This document shows positions 10,891-20,382 of a DNA stretch of 64,000 bases, in pieces. Positions within the stretch are counted from its first letter, which is position 1, and each line of letters opens with the position of its first letter. Both the position numbers and the translations under genes were made by a program. This stretch comes from Paracoccus halophilus (GTDB taxonomy: Bacteria > Pseudomonadota > Alphaproteobacteria > Rhodobacterales > Rhodobacteraceae). The stretch is taken from the NCBI RefSeq assembly GCF_000763905.1, contig NZ_JRKN01000001.1, positions 186,001-250,000 on the forward strand, written 5' to 3'. A model generated the notes under the pieces. That model was not told the origin of the DNA and made no database searches. It worked only from the letters and a program-made list of their open reading frames with translations.

Positions 10891-11280
10891 ATGCGCTATA
10901 TCACCCCCCGCAAGGCCGCCGAAGGGCTGGGCTCCGCCCATGAGGGCACGCAGCATCACTGGGCGATGACCGTCACCGCCGTGGCGCTGCTGATCCTGAC
11001 GCCGCTGTTCATGATCACCGTCGCCCGCGCCATCGGCCTGCCGCAGGAACTGCTGGTCGTCTATTTCGGCCGCCCCTTCCCGGCCCTGATCACGGCGCTG
11101 TTCATCATCGTCGGCATGCTCCATTTCATCAAGGGCACCCGGATCATGATCGACGATTACCTGCAGGGCGGTGCCCGCAAGGCCGCGATCATCGCATCCG
11201 TCATCTTTGGCTGGGCGGTCATCGCCTTTGCCATCTACGCGCTGGCCCGCATGGGTCTGGGCGCGATCGTCGTCATCTGA
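10891..11280 (+). CDS. sdhD: Succinate dehydrogenase membrane anchor subunit
   Basis: A 129-residue protein with three transmembrane helices, the second anchor of complex II. The N-terminus MRYITPRKAAEGLGSAHEGTQHHW is typical of alphaproteobacterial SdhD. The HFIKGTRIMIDDY segment near residue 77 supplies the likely second heme-ligand histidine and the quinone-site Asp-Tyr. A GGAAGGGCAGGG site precedes the ATG. sdhA follows 9 bp later. Confidence 0.95.
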   Translation: MRYITPRKAAEGLGSAHEGTQHHWAMTVTAVALLILTPLFMITVARAIGLPQELLVVYFGRPFPALITALFIIVGMLHFIKGTRIMIDDYLQGGARKAAIIASVIFGWAVIAFAIYALARMGLGAIVVI

Positions 11281-11289
11281 GGGTCCACC

Positions 11290-13092
11290 ATGTCCGAATA
11301 TCAATATGTAACGCATGATTATGACGTGGTGGTCGTGGGCGCCGGCGGCGCCGGGCTGCGCGCCACGCTGGGCATGGCCGAACAGGGGCTGCGCACCGCC
11401 TGCGTGACCAAGGTCTTTCCGACCCGCTCCCACACGGTCGCGGCGCAGGGCGGCATTGCCGCCAGCCTGTCCAACATGGGCCCCGACAACTGGCAATGGC
11501 ACATGTACGACACCGTCAAGGGCTCGGACTGGCTGGGCGACACGGACGCCATGGAATACCTGGCGCGCGAGGCCCCCAAGGCCGTTTATGAGCTGGAGCA
11601 TTACGGGGTTCCCTTCAGCCGCACCGAAGAGGGCAAGATCTATCAGCGTCCCTTTGGCGGCCATACCACCGAATTCGGCGAAGGCCCGCCCGTGCAGCGC
11701 ACCTGCGCCGCCGCCGACCGCACCGGCCACGCCATCCTGCACACGCTTTACGGCCAGTCGCTGAAGGAAAAGGCCGAATTCTTCATCGAATATTTCGCGC
11801 TGGACCTGATCATCACCGACGGCCGCTGCACCGGCGTCGTCTGCTGGAAGCTGGATGACGGCACCATCCATGTCTTCAACGCCAAGATGGTGGTGCTGGC
11901 CACCGGCGGTTACGGCCGCGCCTATTTCAGCGCGACCAGCGCCCATACCTGCACCGGCGACGGCGGCGGCATGGTGGCGCGCGCCGGCCTGCCGCTGCAG
12001 GACATGGAATTCGTGCAGTTCCACCCGACCGGGATCTATGGTTCGGGCTGCCTGATCACCGAGGGCGCGCGCGGCGAGGGCGGTTATCTGACCAACTCCG
12101 AGGGCGAGCGTTTCATGGAACGCTACGCGCCCACCTACAAGGATCTGGCCAGCCGCGACGTGGTCAGCCGCTGCATCACGCTGGAGATCCGCGAAGGTCG
12201 CGGTGTGGGCGAACACAAGGACCACATGTTCCTGAACCTGCAGCACCTGCCGCCCGAAAGCCTGCATGAGCGTCTGCCGGGGATTTCGGAATCGGCCAAG
12301 ATTTTCGCCGGTGTCGATGTCACGCGCGAGCCGATCCCGATCCTGCCGACGGTGCACTATAACATGGGCGGCATTCCGACGAACTACTGGGGCGAGGTAT
12401 TGAACCCGACCGAAGAGGAACCGGATGCAATCTTCCCCGGCCTGATGGCGGTGGGCGAGGCGGGCTGTGCCAGCGTGCATGGTGCGAACCGGCTGGGTTC
12501 GAACAGCCTGATCGACCTTGTCGTGTTCGGCCGCGCCGCCGCGATCCGTGCCGGCGAGGTGATCGACCGCAATGCGCCGATCCCGCTGACCAACAAGGAG
12601 GCGGTCGATCGCGCGCTGGACCGTTTCGACCGGATCCGCAATGCCGATGGTGGCACCCCGACCGCCGAATTGCGGCTTGAGATGCAAAAGACCATGCAGG
12701 CCGATGCCGCCGTCTTCCGCACCGACAAGACCCTGGCCGAGGGCGTCGAGAAGATGAAGGTGATCGCCGCCAAGCTGGATGACCTGAAGGTCACCGATCG
12801 CGGGCTGATCTGGAATACCGACCTGATGGAGACGCTGGAGCTGACCAACCTGATGCCCAACGCGCTGGCCACCATCGTCGCGGCCGAGGCGCGCAAGGAA
12901 AGCCGGGGCGCCCATGCCCATGAGGACTGGCCCGAGCGGGATGATGCCAACTGGCGCAAGCACTCGCTTGCATGGATCGAAGGCAACGATGTTAAACTGG
13001 CCTATCGGCCGGTCCATCTCGAGCCTTTGACAGCGCAAGAGGAGGGCGGCATCGACCTGAACAAGATCGCTCCGAAGAAAAGGGTCTACTGA
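11290..13092 (+). CDS. sdhA: Succinate dehydrogenase flavoprotein subunit
   Basis: A 600-residue flavoprotein that oxidises succinate to fumarate on the cytoplasmic face of the membrane. It shows the FAD dinucleotide site [12 protein letters not shown] near residue 15. The covalent FAD histidine is in [10 protein letters not shown] (about residue 48), followed by [13 protein letters not shown] near residue 245. The catalytic Arg region is SRDVVSR, and the C-terminal domain contains HEDWPERDD. Length is normal. Its TGA shares one base with the ATG of a downstream lipoprotein, so the operon continues directly into accessory genes before sdhB. Confidence 0.98.
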   Translation: MSEYQYVTHDYDVVVVGAGGAGLRATLGMAEQGLRTACVTKVFPTRSHTVAAQGGIAASLSNMGPDNWQWHMYDTVKGSDWLGDTDAMEYLAREAPKAVYELEHYGVPFSRTEEGKIYQRPFGGHTTEFGEGPPVQRTCAAADRTGHAILHTLYGQSLKEKAEFFIEYFALDLIITDGRCTGVVCWKLDDGTIHVFNAKMVVLATGGYGRAYFSATSAHTCTGDGGGMVARAGLPLQDMEFVQFHPTGIYGSGCLITEGARGEGGYLTNSEGERFMERYAPTYKDLASRDVVSRCITLEIREGRGVGEHKDHMFLNLQHLPPESLHERLPGISESAKIFAGVDVTREPIPILPTVHYNMGGIPTNYWGEVLNPTEEEPDAIFPGLMAVGEAGCASVHGANRLGSNSLIDLVVFGRAAAIRAGEVIDRNAPIPLTNKEAVDRALDRFDRIRNADGGTPTAELRLEMQKTMQADAAVFRTDKTLAEGVEKMKVIAAKLDDLKVTDRGLIWNTDLMETLELTNLMPNALATIVAAEARKESRGAHAHEDWPERDDANWRKHSLAWIEGNDVKLAYRPVHLEPLTAQEEGGIDLNKIAPKKRVY

Positions 13093-13442
13093 TGCGTCTT
13101 TCCCTGATCATGACCGTTGCTGCACTGGCATTGTCCGGCTGCGTGGTGCAAAACCCCGGCATGGCGCCGATGCCGATGCCGACCAGCCCGCCGGCGCCCG
13201 CGCCCGATGCCGCGATCCGCAGCTCGGCCCGGGTCATCATCAACCGCGAAATGGCGGCCAAGGTGTCGGGCTACAATATCGCGCCCTTTACCGATTGCGT
13301 GATGGCGAACGCCTCGCCGAGCGAACTGGCCAATATTACCACCAGCTCCGATCCCCAGAGCGCGGTTGCCGTCATCGTCAGCCGTCCGGCGACCGGGCAG
13401 TGCATCGCCAATGCGGCTGCCGCCGGTCGGGGACAGGCCTGA
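13092..13442 (+). CDS. Putative lipoprotein between sdhA and sdhB (first)
   Basis: A 116-residue protein with a signal peptide and lipobox LSGC ending at about residue 17. A Pro/Met-rich linker follows, then a small domain with two further cysteines (TDCVMANA, TGQCIANA) that could form a disulfide in the periplasm. The family is unknown to me. Its ATG overlaps the sdhA stop as TGATG, and its own stop overlaps the next gene in the same way. It is therefore translationally coupled within the sdh operon. Confidence 0.85.
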   Translation: MRLSLIMTVAALALSGCVVQNPGMAPMPMPTSPPAPAPDAAIRSSARVIINREMAAKVSGYNIAPFTDCVMANASPSELANITTSSDPQSAVAVIVSRPATGQCIANAAAAGRGQA

Positions 13443-13786
13443 TGTCCGTGCCGCGGTATCTGCGCGCCTTTCTGGCCCCGGCAGCGATGCTGGGGCTGGC
13501 GGCCTGCGCGCAGCCGCGGCAGAACCTGCCCCTTCCCGAGGCCGAGCGCTATTGCAGCCAGAACCTCGGCCAGGGTTCCTTCGGCATGCGCGCGCATCCG
13601 CGGCTCAGCGTCGGAATCGGCTCGGGCGGCCATCACGGCGGCTATATGGGGATCGACTTCAGCCCCGAATACAGCCGCCGCATCGACGACCCCGAGGCGT
13701 TGTTCCGCGACTGTGTGATCAGCCGCTCGGGCCAGGCTCCGTCGCGCTCGCTCTACCAGATGCCGGGCTGGGGGGGCGCGTCGTGA
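13442..13786 (+). CDS. Putative lipoprotein between sdhA and sdhB (second)
   Basis: A 114-residue protein with an N-terminal signal and lipobox LAAC (about residues 19-22). It continues with a domain holding ERYCSQNLGQG and a Gly/His-rich GSGGHHGGYMG patch, then DCVISRSGQAPS. The function is unknown; the two later cysteines could pair. The start is set by the TGATG overlap with the previous lipoprotein and the clean signal peptide. The stop overlaps the GTG start of the glycosyltransferase-like gene by 4 bp. Confidence 0.8.
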   Translation: MSVPRYLRAFLAPAAMLGLAACAQPRQNLPLPEAERYCSQNLGQGSFGMRAHPRLSVGIGSGGHHGGYMGIDFSPEYSRRIDDPEALFRDCVISRSGQAPSRSLYQMPGWGGAS

Positions 13787-14514
13787 TCCGTGCCCATCTG
13801 GCCACCTTTCCGCCGCGCCGCCGGCTGCTGCGCAGGACCTGCGCGGCGATCCTGCCGCAGGTCGATCACCTGTTCGTGGTCCTGAACGGCTATCAGGAGA
13901 TTCCGGGCTATCTGGCCAAGGACGCGCGGGTGACTGCCATCATCCCCGACCGTGACGTCAAGGATGCCGGCAAGTTCTGGTTCACGCCCGCGCCGGACGA
14001 CATCGTCTTTACCATCGACGACGATATCGGCTATCCGGCCGATTACGTCGCCCGCACGCTGGCGCATCTGAACGCCATCGGCCCGCAGGGCAATGTCGTC
14101 GGCTATCAGGGCAATATCTATGTCGGGCCGCGCGCCGCGCCGCAGACGGCCTGGGACAATTACATCTTTCACCAGCCGGTCGAGCAGGTGCTGGGCGCCT
14201 CGATCATCGGCACCGGCACGCTTTGCGCGCGCGGCTCCTCGATCCCGCCCTTGTCCGAGATCGAGCCGAATGCCGGCGCCTGCGACATCCCCTTCTGTCA
14301 CTGGCTGTTCCGCAACGGCATCCTGCCCTGGATCCTCCCGCGCGAGGCCGGCTGGCTGTCGAACGATCTGCCCCGGAACCTCAAGCCGTCCTCGCTGTTC
14401 CACAGCGTCGCCCGCAAGGGCCATGCCGCCTACAAGGAGCTGCTGTGGTCCTTTGCGACCCGCTGGCCCCATGCCAATATCCGCCACGACCGCTTTCAGG
14501 CGCGTCCGGCCTGA
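13783..14514 (+). CDS. Glycosyltransferase-like protein between sdhA and sdhB
   Basis: A 243-residue protein with a GT-A-like pattern. It has an N-terminal RAHLATFPPRR, then VDHLFVVLNGY, and a DXD-type metal motif in FTIDDDIGYP near residue 82. A C-terminal segment contains DIPFCHWLF and SLFHSVARKG. I start it at the GTG that overlaps the upstream stop as GTGA. It has no signal peptide or membrane helix, so it would act in the cytoplasm. It is the second glycosyltransferase-like gene nested among TCA genes in this window; the other is between sucD and sucA. Donor and acceptor are unknown. Confidence 0.75.
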   Translation: MIRAHLATFPPRRRLLRRTCAAILPQVDHLFVVLNGYQEIPGYLAKDARVTAIIPDRDVKDAGKFWFTPAPDDIVFTIDDDIGYPADYVARTLAHLNAIGPQGNVVGYQGNIYVGPRAAPQTAWDNYIFHQPVEQVLGASIIGTGTLCARGSSIPPLSEIEPNAGACDIPFCHWLFRNGILPWILPREAGWLSNDLPRNLKPSSLFHSVARKGHAAYKELLWSFATRWPHANIRHDRFQARPA

Positions 14515-14532
14515 CCACCAGGAGATACCCCA

Positions 14533-15312
14533 ATGGTCCAATTCAACCTTCCCAAGAACAGCCGCATGCGGGTCGGGAAAACCTGGCCAAAACCGGATGG
14601 CGCGACCAATCTGCGCCGCTTCAACATCTATCGCTGGGACCCGGATACCGGGGAAAACCCGCGTATCGACAGCTATTTCGTCGATATGGACCGTTGCGGG
14701 CCGATGGTGCTGGACGCGCTGATCAAGATCAAGAACGAGATCGACCCGACGCTGACCTTCCGCCGCTCCTGCCGCGAGGGGATCTGCGGCTCCTGCGCGA
14801 TGAATATCGATGGCGGCAACCATCTGGCCTGCATCTACGGCATGGACGAGATCAAGGGCGACGTGAACATCTACCCGCTGCCGCATATGCCGGTGGTCAA
14901 GGACTTGGTGCCGGACCTGACGCATTTCTACGCTCAGCACGCCTCGGTCCATCCCTATCTGCGGACGGAAACGCCGACCCCGGACAAAGAATGGCGCCAG
15001 TCGATCGAGGATCGCAAGAAGCTGGACGGGCTTTACGAATGCATCCTCTGCGCCAGCTGCTCGACCGCCTGCCCCAGCTACTGGTGGAACGGCGACCGTT
15101 ATCTTGGCCCGGCGGCGCTGCTGGCCGCCTATCGCTGGATCATCGATTCGCGCGACGAGGCCACAGGCGAACGGCTCGACGATCTCGAGGATCCGTTCAA
15201 GCTCTATCGCTGCCACACGATCATGAACTGCACCAATACCTGCCCCAAGGGGCTGAACCCGGCCAAGGCGATCGCCTCGATCAAGCATATGATGGTCGAC
15301 CGGATCGTCTGA
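14533..15312 (+). CDS. sdhB: Succinate dehydrogenase iron-sulfur subunit
   Basis: A 259-residue subunit that relays electrons from FAD to quinone through three clusters. The [2Fe-2S] ligands are in [13 protein letters not shown] near residue 79. The [4Fe-4S] ligands are in [12 protein letters not shown] near residue 170, and the [3Fe-4S] ligands are in [14 protein letters not shown] near residue 227. Length is normal. The ATG follows CCAGGAGA. It is separated from sdhA by three accessory genes rather than following it directly. Confidence 0.98.
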   Translation: MVQFNLPKNSRMRVGKTWPKPDGATNLRRFNIYRWDPDTGENPRIDSYFVDMDRCGPMVLDALIKIKNEIDPTLTFRRSCREGICGSCAMNIDGGNHLACIYGMDEIKGDVNIYPLPHMPVVKDLVPDLTHFYAQHASVHPYLRTETPTPDKEWRQSIEDRKKLDGLYECILCASCSTACPSYWWNGDRYLGPAALLAAYRWIIDSRDEATGERLDDLEDPFKLYRCHTIMNCTNTCPKGLNPAKAIASIKHMMVDRIV

Positions 15313-15443
15313 CCCGCGCCACGCACATGGCCGGTATCCCCGGCCCGCAGCAGTGACGCCGCGTTGCAGCCATGGAAAATGCTGCGGCGCGGCGTTATAT
15401 TTCCGGCAAGGGGGGAAGCAGACCTTCAACCCGGAGACCACAG

Positions 15444-15608
15444 ATGACCATTCGCGCCGAAAACCACAAGAACGCGGCCCAGGTCGCCGCAATCGACCCG
15501 GCCCGGGACCGCGCCGCGCTGGCGGCACTGGCCGTTCTGGAACAGATGTATGCCTATTTCAGCTTTGCGCCGCTGCCGCTCGAGGCGGATCGCCGCCTCA
15601 CGGCCTGA
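15444..15608 (+). CDS. Small hypothetical protein after sdhB
   Basis: A 54-residue reading frame starting at an ATG preceded by CCCGGAGACC. It encodes a soluble, Ala-rich helical protein ending in LEQMYAYFSFAPLPLEADRR. It lies 131 bp after sdhB and ends 6 bp before a strong terminator, which fits a last small gene of the operon. The family is unknown. A chance frame cannot be excluded at this length. Confidence 0.5.
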   Translation: MTIRAENHKNAAQVAAIDPARDRAALAALAVLEQMYAYFSFAPLPLEADRRLTA

Positions 15609-15614
15609 AGGTGG

Positions 15615-15650
15615 TGCCCGACGCCGCGCCGCGTCGGGCATTTCTTCTTC
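15615..15650 (+). terminator. Intrinsic terminator after the sdh operon
   Basis: A perfect 10-bp stem TGCCCGACGC (15615-15624) pairs with 15631-15640 around a 6-nt loop, followed by TTTCTTCTTC. Confidence 0.85.
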
Positions 15651-15664
15651 ACCCAAATATCCAT
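15642..15664 (+). repeat. Intergenic repeat, copy A (TTCTTCTTCACCCAAATATC type)
   Basis: A stretch of at least 23 bp directly after the sdh terminator stem is found again, identical, at 33278-33300 after murD. The core CAAATATCC also occurs at 31837-31845. I have the impression that a CAAATATCC-like motif is common in intergenic DNA of Rhodobacterales. Its function is unknown to me. Confidence 0.6.
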
Positions 15665-15732
15665 CCGACGCTGCGGCCGGGCCAGCCGGTCATGTCTTGC
15701 GGGCTGGCCCGCCGCCCCCTAGCATCGCGCCC

Positions 15733-16566
15733 ATGAACAGTTCCATCCCCTCTGACGCGGCAGAGCGCCGGGCTGTCGAGCCCGTGATCTGCTATCCCAA
15801 TGCCACGCTGCCCGATCCCGATATGGCGACCCTGGCGCGGGCGCGGCCCAATGCGCGCAAGACCGGCGAATGCCTGGTCCCCCCGCGCGAGGCGCGCTGC
15901 TTCCACGTTCCGGCCGGCCATTTCTTTCGCATCACCAGCGTTCAGGGGCCGCAGGTCGGCGATCTGAACCTGTGGTCCGCCGCCGACCCGCAGGAACGCT
16001 TCTATTCCGGCAAGACGCGGGCGCTGCATGGCACGCATCTGACGCGCGGCGACCGCATGTGGTCCGGCTTTCCTTATCTGCGGCCGATGGCCACGGTGAC
16101 CGAGGATACGCTGGAATGGTACGGCATCGACGAACATGGCGGCTCGGTTCATGACGTGATCGGCACGCGCTGCGATCCCTATACCCATCACATGCTCAGC
16201 GGCGAGGATTACCACCGCTGCTGTCATTCCAACCTGACCAATGCGCTGGCCGAGGAACTGGGCCTCGGGCGCGAGGCGGCCGAGCCGCTGGTCCATGACG
16301 TGCTCAATGTCTTCATGTGCACCGGCTTCACCCGCGATACCGGGCAGTATTTCATGAAGGCCAGCCCGGTGCGTCCCGGCGACTATATCGAGTTCTTCGC
16401 CGAGATCGACCTGATCGGCGGCCTGTCGGCCTGTCCCGGCGGCGATTGCGGCGCCGAGCATTCCAGCGACACGGCCGCCTGCCATCCGCTTCTGGTCGAG
16501 ATCTTCGCCCCGGCCGGCCCGCTGGATCGCCCGAGGCCCGGCCGCAGCGGCTATCGCTGGCCCTAG
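15733..16566 (+). CDS. DUF1989 (urea carboxylase-associated) family protein
   Basis: A 277-residue protein of the DUF1989 family, often called urea amidolyase-associated or aminomethyltransferase-like. Visible features are the N-terminal VPAGHFFRI, then VQGPQVGDLNLW, the RMWSGFPYLRPMATV segment, and a C-terminal CPGGDCG motif near residue 236. The cysteines and histidines (DYHRCCHSNL, CPGGDC) suggest a metal site. The usual partners (urea carboxylase, allophanate hydrolase) are absent here, so a urea role is not supported by context. Its stop overlaps the stop of the convergent metallo-hydrolase gene by 4 bp (CTAG). Confidence 0.8.
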   Translation: MNSSIPSDAAERRAVEPVICYPNATLPDPDMATLARARPNARKTGECLVPPREARCFHVPAGHFFRITSVQGPQVGDLNLWSAADPQERFYSGKTRALHGTHLTRGDRMWSGFPYLRPMATVTEDTLEWYGIDEHGGSVHDVIGTRCDPYTHHMLSGEDYHRCCHSNLTNALAEELGLGREAAEPLVHDVLNVFMCTGFTRDTGQYFMKASPVRPGDYIEFFAEIDLIGGLSACPGGDCGAEHSSDTAACHPLLVEIFAPAGPLDRPRPGRSGYRWP

Positions 16567-17255
16567 AAGCGGATCGGCTCCAGCACCTCGGGCTCGATCA
16601 CCTTGACCCCCGGCAGGCCGGATTTCAGCGCATCGGCGTTCTGCTCCAGCAGCGGGAAGGTGCGGTAATGGCAGGGGATCACGACCTGGAAACGGAAATA
16701 TTTCCGCGCCGCATAGGCCGCGCGCTTCATGTCCATGGTGAAATGGCCGCCGGCGCAGAGAATGCCGATATCGGGCTGGTGATATTCGGCCATCCATTCC
16801 ATGTCGGCCATGATGTCGGTATCGCCGCTGACATAGAGCACATGGCCGTCGCCCGCGATCATGTAGCCCGATTCGTGGCCGGCATAGATCGGCCCTTCGC
16901 TTCCCTCGATGGACGAGGAATGGCAGGCATTCACCATCGTCACCTTCGCGCCGGCCAGATCGACGGTGCCGCCCTTGTTGAAGCCGATGCCCTCGATGCC
17001 GTGATGGGTCTGCCAGGTGCCGATCAGGTCATAGATGCCGGCGATCGGGATCTTCTGCGCGCGGGCGATGGACAGCGCGTCGCCGCTATGATCGCCATGG
17101 CCATGGGTCAGCAGGATATGGGTCGCGCCCTCGATGGCCTCGGTGCGGCGGTCCTCGGGGAACATGGGGTTTCCCGACAGCCAGGGGTCGATCAGGATCA
17201 CGGCGTCTTCGATTTCCAGCCGAAAGCCGGAATGGCCAAGCCAGGTCAGTTTCAT
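16563..17255 (-). CDS. Metal-dependent hydrolase, UPF0173/metallo-beta-lactamase fold
   Basis: A 230-residue protein matching the UPF0173 (YtkL-like) group of metallo-beta-lactamase-fold hydrolases. Motifs run MKLTWLGHSGF at the N-terminus, LTHGHGDHSGD (metal ligands HxHxDH) near residue 52, then VYVSGDTD-like LYVSGDTDI near residue 144 and IPCHYRTFP near residue 200. The physiological substrate is unknown. The ATG is preceded by AAAGGAG. Longer in-frame extension to the right is antisense to gatCA and not real. It is divergent from gatC. Confidence 0.88.
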   Translation of the reverse strand: MKLTWLGHSGFRLEIEDAVILIDPWLSGNPMFPEDRRTEAIEGATHILLTHGHGDHSGDALSIARAQKIPIAGIYDLIGTWQTHHGIEGIGFNKGGTVDLAGAKVTMVNACHSSSIEGSEGPIYAGHESGYMIAGDGHVLYVSGDTDIMADMEWMAEYHQPDIGILCAGGHFTMDMKRAAYAARKYFRFQVVIPCHYRTFPLLEQNADALKSGLPGVKVIEPEVLEPIRF

Positions 17256-17388
17256 GGGAGGGCTCCTTTCGAGATGCAGGCGCATCCTGCCAAGTTGGCG
17301 GCAGCGCGTAAAGTTCCCGCGACGCGGCGGCCCCGCTTGCCCCGCCCCGAGAGCGGCGGTAAACCCGGCGCAAGCGAAAGGAGCCCCC

Positions 17389-17676
17389 ATGGCGATCACT
17401 GAGGATGAGGCCCGCAAGGTCGCGCATCTGGCGCGCATAGCGGTCGATGAGGCGGACCTGCCGGGACTGGCGCAGGAGCTGAACGGCATCCTGCATTTCA
17501 TGGAGCAGCTGAACGAGGTCGATGTCACGGATGTCGAGCCGATGACCGGGGTCGAGCCGATGCGCCTCAAGCGGCGCGAGGATGTTGTCACCGATGGCGA
17601 CATGCAGGATCTGGTGCTGAAGAATGCGCCCGACGCGCGCGAGGGGTTCTTTGCCGTGCCGAAGGTGGTGGAATGA
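17389..17676 (+). CDS. gatC: Asp/Glu-tRNA amidotransferase subunit C
   Basis: A 95-residue subunit that stabilises GatA in the GatCAB complex, which converts Glu-tRNA(Gln) and Asp-tRNA(Asn) to the amidated forms. Family signatures are the N-terminal [15 protein letters not shown], the [15 protein letters not shown] helix and the VEPM repeat near residue 45. The ATG follows GAAAGGAG. The TGA overlaps the gatA ATG as ATGA. Confidence 0.95.
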   Translation: MAITEDEARKVAHLARIAVDEADLPGLAQELNGILHFMEQLNEVDVTDVEPMTGVEPMRLKRREDVVTDGDMQDLVLKNAPDAREGFFAVPKVVE

Positions 17677-19154
17677 GCGATCTGAACCAGCTGACCATCG
17701 CCCAGGCCCGCGACGGGTTGCGCAGGGGCGATTTCACCAGTCTCGACCTGACCGAGGCCTGTCTGACCGCGATCGAGGGCGCCTGGGCGCTGAACGCCTA
17801 TAGCCACCTGACGCCCGAGCGCGCGCGCGAGATGGCGGCGGCCGCCGACGGCCGCATCGGCGCCGGCGATGCGCCGGCCATGTGCGGCATCCCGCTGGGC
17901 ATAAAGGATCTGTTCTGCACCAAAGACGTGCCCTCGCAGGCGGCCAGCCGCATTCTTGACGGTTTCCTGCCGCAATACGAATCGACGGTGACGCAGAATC
18001 TGTGGAATGCCGGTGCGGTCATGCTGGGCAAGCTCAGCATGGATGAATTCGCCATGGGGTCCTCGAACGAAAGCGCCTGTTACGGGCCGGTCGTGAACCC
18101 GTGGAAGGTCGATGACCGGCAGTTGACGCCGGGCGGTTCGTCGGGCGGCTCGGCGGCGGCGGTGGCGGCGGATCTGTGTATGGCCGCGACCGGCACCGAT
18201 ACCGGCGGCTCGATCCGCCAGCCGGCCGCCTTTACCGGCACGGTCGGGCTGAAGCCGACCTATGGCCGGGTCAGCCGCTGGGGGGTGATCGCCTTTGCCA
18301 GCTCGCTGGATCAGGCCGGGCCGATGACCAAGACGGTGCGCGACGCCGCGATCATGCTGGGCGCCATGGCCTCGGTCGATCCGAAGGATTCGACCAGCGC
18401 CGAACGCGAGGTGCCCGATTACGAGGCGGCGCTGACCGGCGATATTCGCGGCAAGAGGATCGGTATCCCGCGCGAATACCGCATGGAGGGCATGTCGGAC
18501 GAAATCGACGCGCTGTGGCGTCGCGGCGCCGAGATGCTGCGCGATGCCGGTGCCGAGATCGTCGATATCAGCCTGCCGCACACGAAATACGCGCTGCCCG
18601 CCTATTACGTCATCGCACCGGCCGAGGCGTCCTCGAACCTCGCGCGCTATGACGGGGTGCGCTATGGCCGCCGCGCCCGGCTGGGCCAGGGCGATGGCGT
18701 GGTCGAGATGTATGAAAAGACCCGCGCCCAGGGCTTCGGCCCCGAGGTGCAGCGGCGGATCATGATCGGCACCTATGTGCTGTCGGCGGGCTTTTACGAC
18801 GCCTATTACAACCGCGCCCGCAAGGTGCGCGCGCTGATCAAGCGCGATTTCGATCAGGCTTACGCCGCCGGCGTCGATGCGATCCTGACCCCCGCCACGC
18901 CAAGCGCCGCATTCGGCCTGGGCGAGATGTCGGGCAAGGATCCGGTCGAGATGTATCTGAACGATGTCTTTACCGTGACCGTCAACCTTGCCGGCCTGCC
19001 GGGTATTTCGGTGCCGGTGGGGCTGGACGGGCAGGGCCTGCCGCTGGGCATGCAGCTGATCGGCCGGCCATGGGACGAAGCCGGACTGTTGAACCTTGCG
19101 CAGGTACTCGAATCTGCGGCAGGGTTTACCGCGAAACCGACGCGCTGGTGGTAA
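17673..19154 (+). CDS. gatA: Asp/Glu-tRNA amidotransferase subunit A
   Basis: A 493-residue amidase-signature enzyme that releases ammonia from glutamine for tRNA-dependent amidation. The Ser-cisSer-Lys triad is visible: Lys in [10 protein letters not shown] near residue 80, the cis-Ser in [10 protein letters not shown] near residue 155, and the nucleophilic Ser in TDTGGSIRQ near residue 179. Length is normal. gatB is not in the window. The next gene begins 23 bp downstream. Confidence 0.97.
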   Translation: MSDLNQLTIAQARDGLRRGDFTSLDLTEACLTAIEGAWALNAYSHLTPERAREMAAAADGRIGAGDAPAMCGIPLGIKDLFCTKDVPSQAASRILDGFLPQYESTVTQNLWNAGAVMLGKLSMDEFAMGSSNESACYGPVVNPWKVDDRQLTPGGSSGGSAAAVAADLCMAATGTDTGGSIRQPAAFTGTVGLKPTYGRVSRWGVIAFASSLDQAGPMTKTVRDAAIMLGAMASVDPKDSTSAEREVPDYEAALTGDIRGKRIGIPREYRMEGMSDEIDALWRRGAEMLRDAGAEIVDISLPHTKYALPAYYVIAPAEASSNLARYDGVRYGRRARLGQGDGVVEMYEKTRAQGFGPEVQRRIMIGTYVLSAGFYDAYYNRARKVRALIKRDFDQAYAAGVDAILTPATPSAAFGLGEMSGKDPVEMYLNDVFTVTVNLAGLPGISVPVGLDGQGLPLGMQLIGRPWDEAGLLNLAQVLESAAGFTAKPTRWW

Positions 19155-19177
19155 CCGGCCCGAACTGGGAGCAAACG

Positions 19178-19756
19178 ATGCAGAGGATCGCGATTCTGGC
19201 CGTGTTCGGCCCCGTGCTGGCACTGTCCGCCTGTGCCGAGAATACCGGCTGGAACCCGAATTACAGCGCCATGAACAATGGCACCGGCTATGCCACATAT
19301 TCGCAGGAGCGCGAGGCCGCCCTGCAGGGCAAGGCGCCGATCCCGCGGGTGATTCCGGTGCAACTGCCCGCCGAAGCCCCGACGCCCGAGGCGATCATGG
19401 GCAAGCGGGCGCCGGCGCAGACCGCCGCCACGCCCGCGGCGGCGACCAAGGCTCCGGCCGGTGTTCCCGCCGATGCGCAGGTGGCGACCAGCGGCCCCTA
19501 TCCCGGCTCGACCCCGGTGCTGGTACGCTATGCCCATCAGGAGGATCAGGCCCCCGGAACGGGCAAATACACGCGCAGCGGCGGATCCGTCGCGGCGGCA
19601 GAGCGGGCCTGCCGGGGCTTTGCCTCGGCCGATGCGGCGCAGACCGCCTTTATCGCCGCCGGCGGGCCGATGATCGACCCGCGCGGGCTTGACCCGGATG
19701 GCGACGGTTTCGTCTGCGGCTGGGATCCGCGCCCCTTCCGCCAGTCGCGGATGTGA
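19178..19756 (+). CDS. Lipoprotein with C-terminal Excalibur calcium-binding domain
   Basis: A 192-residue secreted protein. The signal peptide ends in a lipobox-like LSAC near residues 16-19. A Pro/Ala-rich linker (about 60-110) follows. The C-terminal Excalibur domain has the calcium loop DPDGDGFVCGWDP near residue 173. Such domains occur in cell-envelope proteins. Its stop overlaps the GTG of a peptidoglycan amidase, which supports an envelope role. Function is otherwise unknown. Confidence 0.85.
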   Translation: MQRIAILAVFGPVLALSACAENTGWNPNYSAMNNGTGYATYSQEREAALQGKAPIPRVIPVQLPAEAPTPEAIMGKRAPAQTAATPAAATKAPAGVPADAQVATSGPYPGSTPVLVRYAHQEDQAPGTGKYTRSGGSVAAAERACRGFASADAAQTAFIAAGGPMIDPRGLDPDGDGFVCGWDPRPFRQSRM

Positions 19757-20382
19757 GCCTGTCGCCCAATCACGGCGACCGGCGCGGGCAGCGGCCCGAA
19801 CTTGTGGTGATCCATTACACCGGCATGGCGGACGCGGCTTCGGCCCGCGCCCGCCTGTGCGATCCCGCGTCCGAGGTCAGCGCGCATTGGCTGATCCACG
19901 AGCACGGCCTGACCGAGGCGCTGGTCCCCGAGGGCAGGCGCGCCTGGCATGCCGGCGCCGGCTGCTGGCAGGGCCGCGAGGATGTGAACTCCCGCAGCAT
20001 CGGCATCGAGCTGGTCAATCCCGGCGACCGCCCCTTTCCCGAGCCGCAGATGGCCGCGCTCGAGGATCTGCTGGCCGCGATCCTCAGGCGTTGGGCAATC
20101 GGGCCGCAGGGCGTGATCGGCCATTCCGATCTGGCGCCCGAGCGCAAATCCGACCCCGGCCCGCGCTTTGACTGGCGGCGGCTGGCCCTGCGGAGGCTGG
20201 CGATCTGGCCGGATGGGCCGGGCAGCGATCTGCCGCTGGCCGACAGTCTGGCGCGGATCGGCTATCCCGACAGCCCGGCGCGGCTGGCCGCCTTTCGGCT
20301 GCGCTTTCGTCCCTGGGCCGAGGGGCCAGAGGACGCGACCGATCGCAGGCTCGCGGCCGCGCTGGCCTATAGCGCCTCGTAG
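19753..20382 (+). CDS. N-acetylmuramoyl-L-alanine amidase (Amidase_2/AmpD-like)
   Basis: A 209-residue zinc amidase of the AmpD/AmiD family that cleaves the bond between MurNAc and L-Ala in muropeptides. The zinc histidines are in LVVIHYTGM near residue 21 and VIGHSDLAPERKSDPG near residue 123. SIGIELVNPG near residue 82 is also diagnostic. I see no signal peptide, which favours cytoplasmic muropeptide recycling. It starts with GTG overlapping the upstream stop (GTGA). The 3' end overlaps the convergent rlmJ by 16 bp. Confidence 0.9.
   Translation: MSLSPNHGDRRGQRPELVVIHYTGMADAASARARLCDPASEVSAHWLIHEHGLTEALVPEGRRAWHAGAGCWQGREDVNSRSIGIELVNPGDRPFPEPQMAALEDLLAAILRRWAIGPQGVIGHSDLAPERKSDPGPRFDWRRLALRRLAIWPDGPGSDLPLADSLARIGYPDSPARLAAFRLRFRPWAEGPEDATDRRLAAALAYSAS

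Noticed and set aside
10546..13038. Very long minus-strand open frame (about 830 codons) opposite sdhC-sdhA
   Set aside because: It is the mirror of strongly conserved sdh genes in GC-rich DNA, has no ribosome site and low-complexity His/Gln/Gly-rich content. The same holds for long frames opposite sucC, gatA, murE, hutH and gguA.
16563..19298. A 911-codon minus-strand frame that would extend the metallo-hydrolase across gatCA
   Set aside because: Only the last 230 codons match the UPF0173 family, and a good ribosome site and ATG lie at 17255. The rest is antisense to gatC and gatA.
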